64,000 bases of DNA from positions 496,001-560,000 of the forward strand of contig JALMLS010000228.1 in NCBI GenBank assembly GCA_038496445.1, written 5' to 3'. Below, in pieces: positions 54,622 through 64,000 of the stretch. How positions within the stretch are numbered: the stretch's first letter is position 1; every line of letters starts with the position of its first letter. Position numbers and translations under genes: made by a program. This stretch comes from Trichosphaerium sp. ATCC 40318 (lineage: Eukaryota > Discosea > Flabellinia > Trichosidae). The notes beneath the pieces were generated by a model. The model was not told the DNA's origin. It ran no database searches and saw only the letters and a list, made by a program, of their open reading frames with translations.

Positions 54622-57085
54622 TACGTTTGCTCAGAAAGTACTAATTGATTGAACTTCGCTTAACGGTTTTTTTCTGGAAATTCGCAATGCCTGACTTAAG
54701 TTTTATCCAACACGTAATACGAACCCTCAAAGGTAAAATGTTTGGTTTCATTAACCCTGGCCATGTTTATTTGGCTGAGAATGTAAAAAAAATGTATCAC
54801 AGCTTTAAATGAAACACGACATGTCTTCATAGTTTCTCACAACGTGGGATAAACTGCCGTCTGTCATTTCATTTACTTTGACTATGTCAAGTGAAGAAAG
54901 TTTGAAGGCAGTTGGTGGCACAAATAAAAAGAACAAAGGCAATGTTATAGACGAAAAACAATTTATTATGGTACAGTAATTGATAATAGTCAGAAGCGTT
55001 GAGTATTTTGTAAAAATGAATAAATTATTTGAACGTTGCACACCCTGACTTGTAGGTACATACATAAACAGAAAGTTATTGTCCTGAATTAAAAAAAAGA
55101 ATGATAATACGTACCGCAAAAGAATCAAAAGAGAAATCCAAAGGTGGAACATAAAAATAAAGTAAGTATTTGATAGAAAAAAAAAGAAGCTAAGACATAC
55201 CGATTGCAAAGCAATCGTAAAAGCAGTGCCATGAGTGAATACCAAGAGGCAATGCCTACAGTACGTGGCAATAGGAATTCCAAGATTGGGTGCCAAGAGG
55301 GAACGCCAAGAGTGAGAACATAAATAAAGTTAGCACTTGATTAATAAAAATAAAGTTAGGTAGATACAAAAAACAAAGAAAGGTAAGACGTACCGATTGC
55401 AAAGCAATCGAAAGATCATGCCAAAAGTGAGCGCCAAGAGTGAATACCAAGACCAAGTACCTAGAACGTAAGCAAATTGTATAATGTATTTTATTTTTTG
55501 GAAGCTATTTCAGGTTATTGAAGAAGAGCTATTTCAAAGAAGTGCTATTTAAAGAAGTGCTAATTTAAGAAGTGCTATAAGATCCTATGACAAAAGGAGT
55601 TAGCAACGAAGGCGGCACTAAGTGCTACTGAAAAGCTTTGTCTCGGATGTTGCAAAAATGTCTCTCAGAGAGGGCTTGTTTGTCAGGAAAATTCGCTATG
55701 CATGAACTAGCAAGCCCCATCGTCAACTAGGTGTTGTGCAGTGAGGTCTGAGCTAGCAGTAGTGCTAGGTGACAAGTATTTTAGTAACGCTCTCGCACCT
55801 CCCCGACCCTACTTTCTAGGTGAAACTCTTATCGCCTCTATTGGAATGTGTCCTGAGCCAAACGGATACTATATTCTAAAGCTCTCTCGTGCCCTGGCTT
55901 GCTGAAAGATTGAAGACTATTCGCTACCAATTTTAAGACCTTAGCAGACTTTGTGTTCAGTTGTGTTAGAACAAGGCCTCTATCGAACCACCACATGAGG
56001 ACAGGTATTGGCTGCTACAAAATAAAAGACTCAGAATCAGTCTGCCCTACTGGTACTACCCTATCCTGCTGCTTTGCCTTTTGACTCGGGTTTATACCGT
56101 GTACATCCTAAAACACAAAAGACACGTACAGCAAGTCCAAAATTGCTTCTGATAGACATAACAATTTCTCTGCACTTGCAGTTCCTTGCATTGATTTCTG
56201 AAGCCCACATGGATGCTTCAAAGCAAGAAGCCAAGCAGATGTGAGGAAAAAAAGTAGAATTCTAAAGACATGTTCACGTGAAACGTGCTTAAACCCAGTA
56301 TTGACGTGCCTCTGATTTGTCACAAGATGGATAATTATGCCTGAGTACTTTCTACGCAGAATTAGCGTATAACCAATAACAGTTTTGAAATTTCAATGAT
56401 ACCTGCCCAGTTATCTTTTGAAACTTTCGATATTGTTTATTGCACTTGTGTTGAGCCCAATACAAACAAGCTGGTTACAATGAGCCTTGGTACGGAGTTG
56501 CTGGCTATGTGGAAGAGAATTGTATTGAAGTGTTTGAATCCTACTTCACGTGGTATTTGAGTACCAAATAGCACGTGAAGCATGTATAATGAGTCGTTGT
56601 TCAAATCCTTGTGCAAGAAAGGGTGGGTGTTAGTTTATCGTTGTTGTTACTGCAACGCGAGGGTTTTCACGTGAGTTTTGTGATTGGAAAAATAGCAAAA
56701 CAAAACAAATATGTTGCCAAAGAAATTACATTTCTATGGAATAAGTGTAAATATGGTCAATAACGGATTAACAGTCCTATTTTTGTTCGCCGCATAGTAT
56801 TTAGTTCGTATTCCGCGTTAACTTCTTTGATTTAACTAGCGACAACTACGTCATAAGTGAAAGGCTAGGTAGTGTTTAACTGCCAACGCTACTTTGTGAA
56901 AAAAAACTACACGTCATTCTGCAATTTTCACTCTTACGGGTTTAGGGATTGAGGACTGTGGAAAGAAATATTGAAACGCGCTATTCCTACGTTGAAAATC
57001 ACACAGCTTCAACTGGTATCAGGCTCTACTTCATTCTTTATCGAGCATTTCGAGAAATTTAGTGAATTTTATGTTGCACTTTAAC
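54622..57085. other. Long spacer with a short duplicated segment, no confirmed gene
   Basis: About 2.4 kb upstream of the NACHT gene. Apart from the duplicated block near 55.1-55.5 kb I see only short open frames without family signal. The part 55600-56100 is richer in CT and GA tracts than its surroundings. TCACGTGA occurs at 56274-56281 and 56667-56674. A long non-coding transcript is possible but not shown. Confidence 0.4.
55120..55470. repeat. Duplicated block, period about 190 bases, with hairpin GATTGC-AAA-GCAATC
   Basis: The segment AAGACATACCGATTGCAAAG-CAATCG at about 55193 recurs as AAGACGTACCGATTGCAAAG-CAATCG at about 55385. Both copies are followed by CCAA-GAG and GTGAATACCAAGA-type words (GCCAAGAG, ACCAAGAG, CCAAGATT) that repeat every 15-20 bases. 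On the minus strand the copies look like a small exon followed by GTACGT/GTATGT donors, so this may be a duplicated exon of an unrecognised transcript. Confidence 0.6.
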
Positions 57086-58208
57086 TTACAATTTTGGTGC
57101 CATTAGCTTCTGGCCTTCATGCAAGATGTCCAAGACATCAGCATAAATCTCCTTCTTAATAGCAACATAATTATCTCTGTTGGTGTCAATCTTAGCAATC
57201 GAGGAGCCAAAAGCAATGCTCTTCTCAACAAGAGAGTCGATATCTGCCACTGCATCTACAATACCTGCTTCTAAAGCTTCTTTTGCATTCCACCTCTTGG
57301 CAGTCAATGCCTACAATTTCGTTTTAATACTTATTCTAGTATAATAAATTATAGTACATACCGTTGTGCGTCGAGTGTTTGGTGTAAGCTTCAACAAAAA
57401 CGCTCTGTAGTCGTGTCAACATGGAAATTGCAAAAAACAAGCTTTTTTAAATGACAAACGTACTTGAACGCAGAGAAAGGTAAAGGAATTGCAGCCTCAG
57501 GACAGCACCAAAATCCACGCTTAGTTCTCATCAGCCTATAATCACAAGCCAGGGCTAAGAATGCACCTGCCCCAAAGGCGTGGCCTACACGTGACTATGA
57601 GCCTCTACATCAAAAAAAAACAATAAAATGACGAATTCATAACTACTCTCAGGCTATGGTAGTACTAAGCATAAGCGTACCATTAATAGCAGCGACTGTA
57701 GGGTATGGGAATACGAGAATCCTGGGATACAGTTAAAAGTTTTTCATTGTTGAACGGGAAATTGACCAATACCAACGATTTTTAGCGCTGAAAAGCCGCG
57801 AGGGTTATTTACCTTTCTAGGACTGTCCAAACAACTTTAACAAAGGCGCCCAAGTCCCCATGCTTCGAAAAGTATTCCAAATCGAGCCTATAAGTCGCTG
57901 GTGTTAATTTTACGCGTTGGTGTGGTTGTTTAACGCACCCATTAGAGAAAAATTTACCCGCACCAGTGATAACCAATGAACATGGTCCTGGGGCTCTCCC
58001 TTGCGTCAGATGTTATGAAAAACGTAGTTTTCCGTACTGTTCAACTCTATCTAACGCAGCGTGTAACTCCTTTACTAAGGTTGGGTTGAAGGCGTTTTTA
58101 CCTTCGCTGGTGTAAGTTTGCGTTATCAACACGTAACTCACCTCTATTTAACGTAATTACCCATACTCTACCGTCAGCAGCGCTAGTAACTTGAATGGAA
58201 CCACTCAT
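57086..58208 (-). CDS. Enoyl-CoA isomerase/hydratase (crotonase fold), probably peroxisomal
   Basis: Eight exons starting at 58208 (MSGSIQVTSAADGRVWVITL-NR). The crotonase pattern is clear: GKNAFNPTLVKELHAALDRV, APGPCSLVITGAGKFFSNGL-DLEYF (oxyanion-hole strand with the SNGxDL seen in delta3-delta2-enoyl-CoA isomerases), ILVFPYPTVAAING, then GHAFGAGAFLALACDYRLMR (second oxyanion hole), GFWCCPEAAIPLPFSAFK, and ALTAKRWNAKEALEAGIVDA. The C-terminus GQKLMAPKL resembles a peroxisomal PTS1 signal, with Pro in place of the usual Ser/Ala/Cys. It would move double bonds of unsaturated acyl-CoAs for beta-oxidation. One acceptor in the third exon was chosen at GGGAG rather than CCCCAG because it keeps the conserved frame. 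Length (about 260 residues) is normal for the family. Confidence 0.87.
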
Positions 58209-58313
58209 CGTCGGTTCAACGTTCAAAAGTGTTTTTGTAGCAATTTATCGAATCACTTGTGGTCGCAACTCGTCTTTTGTATTTGTTACAGCACGGTTTG
58301 ACTATCGCACGCC

Positions 58314-60359
58314 ATGTTACACAAATTAGCGCTAGTTCTCGCTACTCTTGTAGTGTTTACTTCGTGTCAGACTGTAAAGCGATTCGAAATATTTGAGCTA
58401 GCTCTCTCTGGCAGTACTTCAGGAAACCCTTTCACGGCACGTTTTTTTTCAAAACAATTTTGATTGCTTCACTTTTACGCCTTGAAAGGGCCAAAATGGT
58501 ATAAACCGTAAATGAGCAGCAATAAAAAGCTCTCTTTAACACGTGAGCATAAACGTCTTTTCCGAAAAAAAAAAACTGAAAGAAGTTTACTCTAACCTTT
58601 CCAACAGTTGAATGTGGAGGTGACATTTACTTTGAAAAGTACCATATCTCTATCAGCCTCCAGGTACCCTACGGCGACAGTGACTGCGTTCTACGATGGC
58701 AACAACTTCTGGAAAGTGAGATTCTCTCCTGACACTGAAGGCAAGTCCGCGTAATACAACCATCATTAACAGTGAAAAAGGTACTTGGGATTGGGTTTCA
58801 AGCTCAAGTGAATCTTCTTTAAATGGTCACAAAGGAAGCGTAGCTTGTACACCAAAGAATGCCTCAGCTCACGGTGGCGTAATTGTAGACCCGGAGCACA
58901 AACATCACTTTATCTACGAAGACGGCACCCGCTACTTTATGATGGGTTATGAAGCAGATTGGCTTTGGGCTCTCGGCCTGCGTGGTGTCAAAACAAACGT
59001 AGAGCTCGATAGTTTCGTAAAAATGACGACATCTTACGGATTCAACCAATACTTGGTAAACGTGTATGCGAACTACAGCAATTGGGGAAAGAAAGTCAGT
59101 GCTCCTCCACGCGTTGCGCCAACTACTCTTACTCCTTGGGGAGACAATGGAAGACTTGACTACAACAGTATGGATCTAACGTACTTTAACCACTTTGATG
59201 AGGTAATGGATACACTCAAAAAGTATGGTGCTGTTTGTCACTTGATGATTACCGTTTGGAATAAAGCTGTACAGTGGCCTGCACATGAAAGTCCTCAAGA
59301 TGATCTTTTCTGGCGTTATGTCGCAGCTCGTTACGGTGCTTACTCTAATATTATCTTCGACATATCTAAGGTAGGAAAAGCTCAATATTAACCTCTAATT
59401 TTTCGTTATATAGGAAGCCAACCGCGAAAAAGATTCGTACTGGGCTACTAGGCTACCACTACTCGCCAAATTGAATGCTCATAAGCGTCTCATAACATCT
59501 CACACTCACTGTCCGGACTGGAGCTATTGCGACTTCATTTCAGCTCAAGTACACAACAACTACTACAATAATATTATCGAATCTCGAAAATCGCATAATA
59601 TTCCTGTTACCAACGTGGAAGTGCGTCAATTATTTAAAACAATCCTGCCTTGTCGCTTATTTCGTTATAGTTTTTGTATGAGCAAGGGCCTATCCCTACT
59701 TATGGACAACACAGGTATTCGTATTTTGTTCTTTCCTGTTTTTTTCACACAAAATAATCAGCCCTGCTATTGTGATGCTTCCTGTCATGTGGTCATTGTA
59801 CATGGCTGGCGGATATGGAGCTTGGTACGTACCCTAGACATACAAGCTAAAGAAAATAAATTAACAATTAATAAAGGTACTACGACGATTCCGCTTGGGA
59901 TGTTATAACAATGGTACGAAAAAGAAAAATCACGTGATTCTTTTTGTTACTTCGTCACAACTAAAATTTTACGTAGGACGAGACTCCAGGTTACAAGTAC
60001 TGTAAATTGCTGAAAGAGTTTTTTTCCAACATAAAGTACTGGGAGATGGAACCAAACAACGATTTTGTGAGTGATTATTTGTTCGACGACGTTTTCTCGA
60101 ACTAATTTTTTTTTAGATTTCTTCCACTTCTGGTGATACCGTGTACGGGCTTGCGAGCACTGGAAAAGAGTATATCGCTTTTGCATCTACTAAAAGCACA
60201 TTTTCTGTCACATTATCCCATGTACCATCTGCACTCTCAGCCGAATGGTATGATCCTACGACAGGAAATAGAGTGTCTGCTGGTACTTTGGGAAGTGGTA
60301 CCCACAAAGTCACCCCACCAAGCTCATTTGATCATGAAGCTGTGCTCCATCTACACTAG
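58314..60359 (+). CDS. Secreted glycoside hydrolase-like protein (DUF5060-DUF4038 type)
   Basis: Nine exons, including 58781-59370, 59414-59620, 59671-59714, 59762-59824, 59877-59913, 59977-60066 and 60117-60359. The signal peptide is MLHKLALVLATLVVFTSC. The N-terminal beta domain (VEVTFTLKS; TATVTAFYDGNNFWKVRFSP-DTEGTWDW) is DUF5060-like. The central TIM-barrel-like part (GGVIVDPEHKHHFIYEDGTR-YFMMGYEADWLWAL; HLMITVWNKAVQWPAHESPQ-DDLFWRYVAARYGAYSNIIF) matches DUF4038/apiosidase-like hydrolases related to GH140. The C-terminal beta domain (YGLASTGKEYIAFASTKSTF; AEWYDPTTGNRVSAGTL) is the usual closing module. The intron at 58741-58780 has a GC donor (GCAAGT). It should act on extracellular glycans; the substrate is unknown. 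Exon 1 to exon 2 splicing near 58410-58605 is approximate. Confidence 0.82.
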
Positions 60360-60441
60360 AATAAAGTGTTCTACATAAAAATTCCAACAATTAAAGCTGC
60401 GTAAGTAAAACAGGACAGAGGTTTAGGCTAGTTTTGGCAAA

Positions 60442-60642
60442 ATGTTTCAAATACTCTACCGACCCCAACGCTACCTAGCTTACGTCGTTTGCCAACCGAG
60501 CAGTACGCCAAGAAGCATCTCAGCAGCCAATAAAAGAACTTTTATTAGAGTTGCATTATTGGTCTGTTGTGTCGTGTTCAGCGTTGTCCTTTTTACGCGC
60601 TTTTGCTACAACAAGCGTTTATTTGGTCTATTTTATTCTTAA
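60442..60642 (+). CDS. Small putative membrane protein, 66 residues
   Basis: A short frame starts MFQILYRPQRYLAYVVCQPS and holds one strong membrane span (VALLVCCVVFSVVLFTRFCY). It lies between the glycoside hydrolase and the PIP kinase on the same strand, with 82 and 27 bases of spacing. I recognise no family. It may be a real small gene, or an upstream open frame in the PIP kinase leader. Confidence 0.35.
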   Translation: MFQILYRPQRYLAYVVCQPSSTPRSISAANKRTFIRVALLVCCVVFSVVLFTRFCYNKRLFGLFYS

Positions 60643-60669
60643 GTAGCAATCGCACACGAGAAGTCCTCC

Positions 60670-62499
60670 ATGTCCTCGTTTGTTGTTAGTACAATTGAGG
60701 CCATCAGAAAGATGGTAAGTGCCGCTAGAATATCAGGTTGTAACAAAATCTAGGTTTCAGAGGCTGAAAATAACATCGTAGAAGATTTAACCGCTACGGA
60801 GTACCATGTTGAGGAAAATGATACAGTTGATACAACAAAGTGCGATTATTAGTTTACATACTTGTGCTAAGCGATAATAGTAGCGGTAAGGTTGCATACA
60901 AGGACTATGCGCCTCAAGTATTTCGTCATCTACGAATGTTAAACGGTATTGACCATGAAAGCTTTCTCGTACGTCGTTTGGTAGCTTTCGTGACTTCGCT
61001 AACGCGTCCTCAACAGAAATCGTGGGAAGTTCCAAAAGAGGCCGCATTGGAAGGTGACAATGTCGCTAGTCGCTCTGGTTCACGCTTCTTCTTGACAACA
61101 GACACAAGGTTCTTTTTTAAAACTCTCATTCATGACGAAGTTGGTACTTTACTTCATATGCTACCTCAATATGTGCAAGTGCGTCAAGGAGCTCTTTTAT
61201 AATGTTTTGTTCGCAAAAAAAATAACTTTTGTCAGCACCTCGAAAAGTACAAAAAATCGTTTATGATGCGCATATACGCATTAAACCGCATTGAGATTGA
61301 AGGAGAAAAGGTCTGGGTTATTGTGATGGGCAACTTACTTCCTAAAGTCAAGGTACTACATACATCTGCTACACGTAGCGCTGACACTATGCCAGACAAA
61401 AGAGAAATACGACTTAAAAGTAAGAGCTCCTTCTTTTCACTTTAATTTCAACAAGCTCCTAGGGTCGTAAGCCAAAGCCAGCCAAAGGTCCTTATGATCG
61501 CGCACCTGTTGCCGACAATATTCGTAAAGACAACGAAATTACTCGTCAGTTTACTTTCAAACGCTGGCAGGATCACAAGCATTACCTGGCACAAATCTAT
61601 GCAGATGTTCAGGCGAGTAACACTATCTTATTTTTGTAAACGAGGAAAACCGCGCTAACTCGATCACTATAGCTATTACAAGGTTGTAATGTGATGGATT
61701 ATAGTTTACTCGCTGGCGTTTACACCGAGGAACAGTACAACAAGAATAAGAGAAAGTATGCTTGGAAAAATACTTATTTATTGTTTTAACATCACTGCAA
61801 GGTTCCGAGGCTTTAAGATTTACAGAGGGTTCAATTTGGAAGGCGAATACAACGAAGTCTACGTAATGGGTATTATTGATTGCCTCACAAATTTCTCCGC
61901 GAAAAAAAAACTGGCCAACATGTTCAAACGTACCTTGTGGAAAGAGAGTGCGCGAAATATACTTTATTTGCATGTTACACTAAAATACAATCCATAGATA
62001 CTCTATCCACTGTACCTGCTTCCGATTACGCGAAACGCTACCTTGAATTCATGCTTAAAGATGGTACGTACAGTATTTTTCTGTTCAAAATTGGTTTGTT
62101 ACTGATCTTTTATCTAGTCATCTCTGCACCATGCACCAAACCGCCACCAGATAAGCGTCTCATTATTCCAGACATTAAAGCTATTAAAAAGAAGCGACGG
62201 AATACAATGGCGACTGGTGCAAAGCAAGAGAGGTCTCATAGGCGTACTAAGAGGTGAGTGAATCTAAAATATACAATCTGTTGTTTACAGTTACATGTTG
62301 TAGCGCACGTGGTAATAGCAAAGATGAGGTATCCTCTAATGGGAAACCTGTAACTGCTCGTGCATCAAGAAGCAGTCGTAAGAAGAGCTCTCGTAGAGCG
62401 AAATCAGAAGCTGGAGACGATAAATCTTCCAAAAAGGAAGAGAAGTCTTCTAAATCTAACAAATCTATCAAGTCCTCTAAAGAGGAAAGTGAAGAGTAA
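60670..62499 (+). CDS. Phosphatidylinositol phosphate kinase (PIP4K/PIP5K family)
   Basis: About ten exons from ATG 60670. Family landmarks in order: VAYKDYAPQVFRHLRMLNGI-DHESFL, SGSRFFLTTDTRFFFKTLIH (the SGSxF loop and Lys), LLHMLPQYVQHLEKYKKS, VWVIVMGNLLP, YDLKG from a 24-base microexon (about 61405-61428) plus the next exon, ITRQFTFKRWQDHKHYLAQI, VMDYSLLAGVY (MDYSLL catalytic motif), VYVMGIIDCLTNFSAKKKLA and SDYAKRYLEFMLKD. The C-terminal 100 residues are Lys/Ser-rich (SSRKKSSRRAKSEAGDDKSS). It phosphorylates phosphatidylinositol monophosphates at membranes; whether 4- or 5-specific cannot be told. The activation-loop region is short. A broken copy of its 3' end lies at 290-540. Confidence 0.88.
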
Positions 62500-64000
62500 G
62501 GCGATGGCAAGAAATGGAGTTGGAGTTCCATAGGTTCAATAGCCAATAAATGACTTTCACGGACGACGTTTGTTGTGATTTCACTTAGTATGCACATAAA
62601 GTAACACAAAATGCTACAAGGACTCGTGTTAACAAAATGTACCCTGTATTTTCTCCTGCTCATACTGTATCTGGTGGGTTAACATGAGCGTTAAAACTGA
62701 AGCTGCGTAACTATTAGCAAACGTGTGCACCATGCGCGGACATAGGCAGGATGTACTGTTGTAAATCAGTTTAAACAGAAAAGCAGCTGCTTTTTGAAAT
62801 GTAGAAGCAATGTCCAGTGATTGTGCAGTCGTTTTCGCACCTGTTCTCGTTTGTGCTCATGGTATGTATTGTAGAGTGGTAGATGTTGTGTAGGAGCAAG
62901 AAAGTTTACAAGGTTATGAACTCACCGAAGAAGAGGTGGAGTAGTGTTAGACGAATGCTAATTTCTTTGTTCTCTGGTGATGTTAACCTGACCCATAGGA
63001 TGCAAGGGCTAAACTTGTTGTTGCTTACAACAATGAGTTGTGAAATAAACGTATTATTTTCTCGGCTTTATTATTTCTTACGTATTTACTACTTTGAGTG
63101 TTTACTTGCTGTTCAATTAGCCTGACTATTCGATGACACGTTGTGTTGTTACTATTTTTACAATATTGACATATTGACATTTCCGCCTCTTTATGTTTTT
63201 TACGTAGTATAGCTGTTTAGACATTCAGAGGCGTTTACGTGATTGTTTGGGCGAGGCGGGTTACGAAAAAAGTATGAGTTTTAGAAGCTTTGCGTGGTAC
63301 GACCTTTTTTTTTTTGCATTTTCAACAATTATATCGCTTAAACGCCCTCAAAGGCACGATTTGGGCCATAAGTCGATACAAAATTGTATTTTAAACAGGT
63401 AAAGTATTTAAAATAGGATAAAAGCACTTGGTGGCTAGTAAAGATCAAAGAGATTCAAAATTTTCGTAGCGCGCCGTTTTTTCTCATGAAAATCGTCATT
63501 CTAAAACAATCATTCCAATCACAGCTGTTTTCTATGCTGTGCTTATGCCTCAGGTACACGCTGTGCCATTCTGTAACTACGTGCATTTGTAGCCATTTTA
63601 TCACAAAATTCACATACATGCTTCACGTGCTATTTAGTGCTCAAATACCACATGAAGCAAGATTCAAAACAGCTAGCAACTCCGCACCAAGGCTCGTTTA
63701 TACTATATTTAACTAACCTGTTCGTATTAGTATATAATAAGGTACAATCGATAGCTACGTAAAGAACAAGTCATTATTACAAGTTTTTGGAATTCTACTT
63801 TTCTCATATCTGCCTTCTAGGTTTGAGGTTTCCACGTGGGCTTCACACGTTACAAATCAAGGTAAAGAGACTGAAAGTGAAATCGTAGAGTGGTTTGTTT
63901 AAATTTCGCATAGGCTTACTTTTTTTTTCAGATAGTTTTGGTACAACCACGCTTTACCTTGATTCTAGGCATGTGCTATGACCTTGGCCACGTACGTTAA
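62500..64000. other. 3' flank and spacer; one possible tiny two-exon gene
   Basis: From 62810 a short plus-strand frame (MSSDCAVVFAPVLVCAH) could splice over a 40-base intron (GTATGT...GAGCAAG) to ESLQGYELTEEEVE-stop near 62940. This gives only about 31 residues and is speculative. The rest to 64000 is AT-rich with no gene recognised. A TTCGTAGCGC-type segment and poly-T runs at 63305-63320 are unremarkable. Confidence 0.3.

Overview
This is nuclear DNA from an intron-rich single-celled eukaryote that uses the standard genetic code. Genes lie on both strands, are split by many short introns (mostly about 40-70 bases, donors often GTACGT or GTAAGT, several with a TACTAAC-like branch point), and are separated by short AT-rich spacers. 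The gene set (Knickkopf/Skeletor-type protein, TIMP-like NTR protein, EPLIN-like LIM protein, LZTR1-like Kelch-BTB protein, NACHT-TPR protein, voltage-gated proton channel, FunK1/Crinkler-like kinases) would suit a walled protist related to animals and fungi, such as an ichthyosporean. I cannot place it from sequence alone, and a stramenopile or another protist is not excluded. The whole window is chromosomal; I see no rRNA or tRNA gene and no CRISPR array.

Layout. 0-6.2 kb: a scrambled family of FunK1-like kinases, with one apparently active copy, one pseudokinase and two fragments, plus a broken copy of the 3' end of the PIP kinase gene that sits at the far end of the window. 6.4-7.0 kb: degenerate 35-base tandem repeats. 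8.2-11.1 kb: Kelch-BTB-BTB protein. 11.5-12.3 kb: secreted TIMP-like protein. 12.7-16.7 kb: LIM protein with long low-complexity and helical parts. 17.0-18.4 kb: weakly supported gene. 18.4-19.9 kb: proton channel. 20.1-24.0 kb: secreted VWA protein. 25.0-28.2 kb: membrane-anchored EEP-family phosphatase/nuclease. 29.0-30.7 kb: LPMO-like protein with CBM6. 32.1-32.7 kb: frameshifted F-box gene. 34.0-38.6 kb: Reeler-domain surface protein interrupted by a terminal-inverted-repeat element. 39.3-40.3 kb: intronless basic nuclear protein. 41.0-43.2 kb: DM13-DOMON-cupredoxin protein. 43.5-46.1 kb: PLP enzyme of the cystathionine gamma-synthase family. 46.9-48.0 kb: CAP protein. 48.6-54.6 kb: very large BRCT-IPT-DUF4062-NACHT-TPR-WH2 protein. 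57.1-58.2 kb: enoyl-CoA isomerase/hydratase. 58.3-60.4 kb: DUF4038-type glycoside hydrolase. 60.7-62.5 kb: phosphatidylinositol phosphate kinase.

Common themes. About seven genes encode secreted or surface proteins with polysaccharide- or matrix-related folds (LPMO, CBM6, glycoside hydrolase, Knickkopf-like, CAP, Reeler, VWA, TIMP-like), which fits a walled cell that remodels its coat. The palindrome TCACGTGA recurs in introns and spacers across the window. The two observations I rate highest are the composite NACHT protein ending in a polyproline stretch and a WH2 actin-binding motif, and a 1.06-kb inverted-repeat element that carries exons of another gene and whose exact removal would restore the reading frame of its host gene. 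Exon boundaries were worked out by hand from GT-AG signals and frame continuity and should be treated as models.
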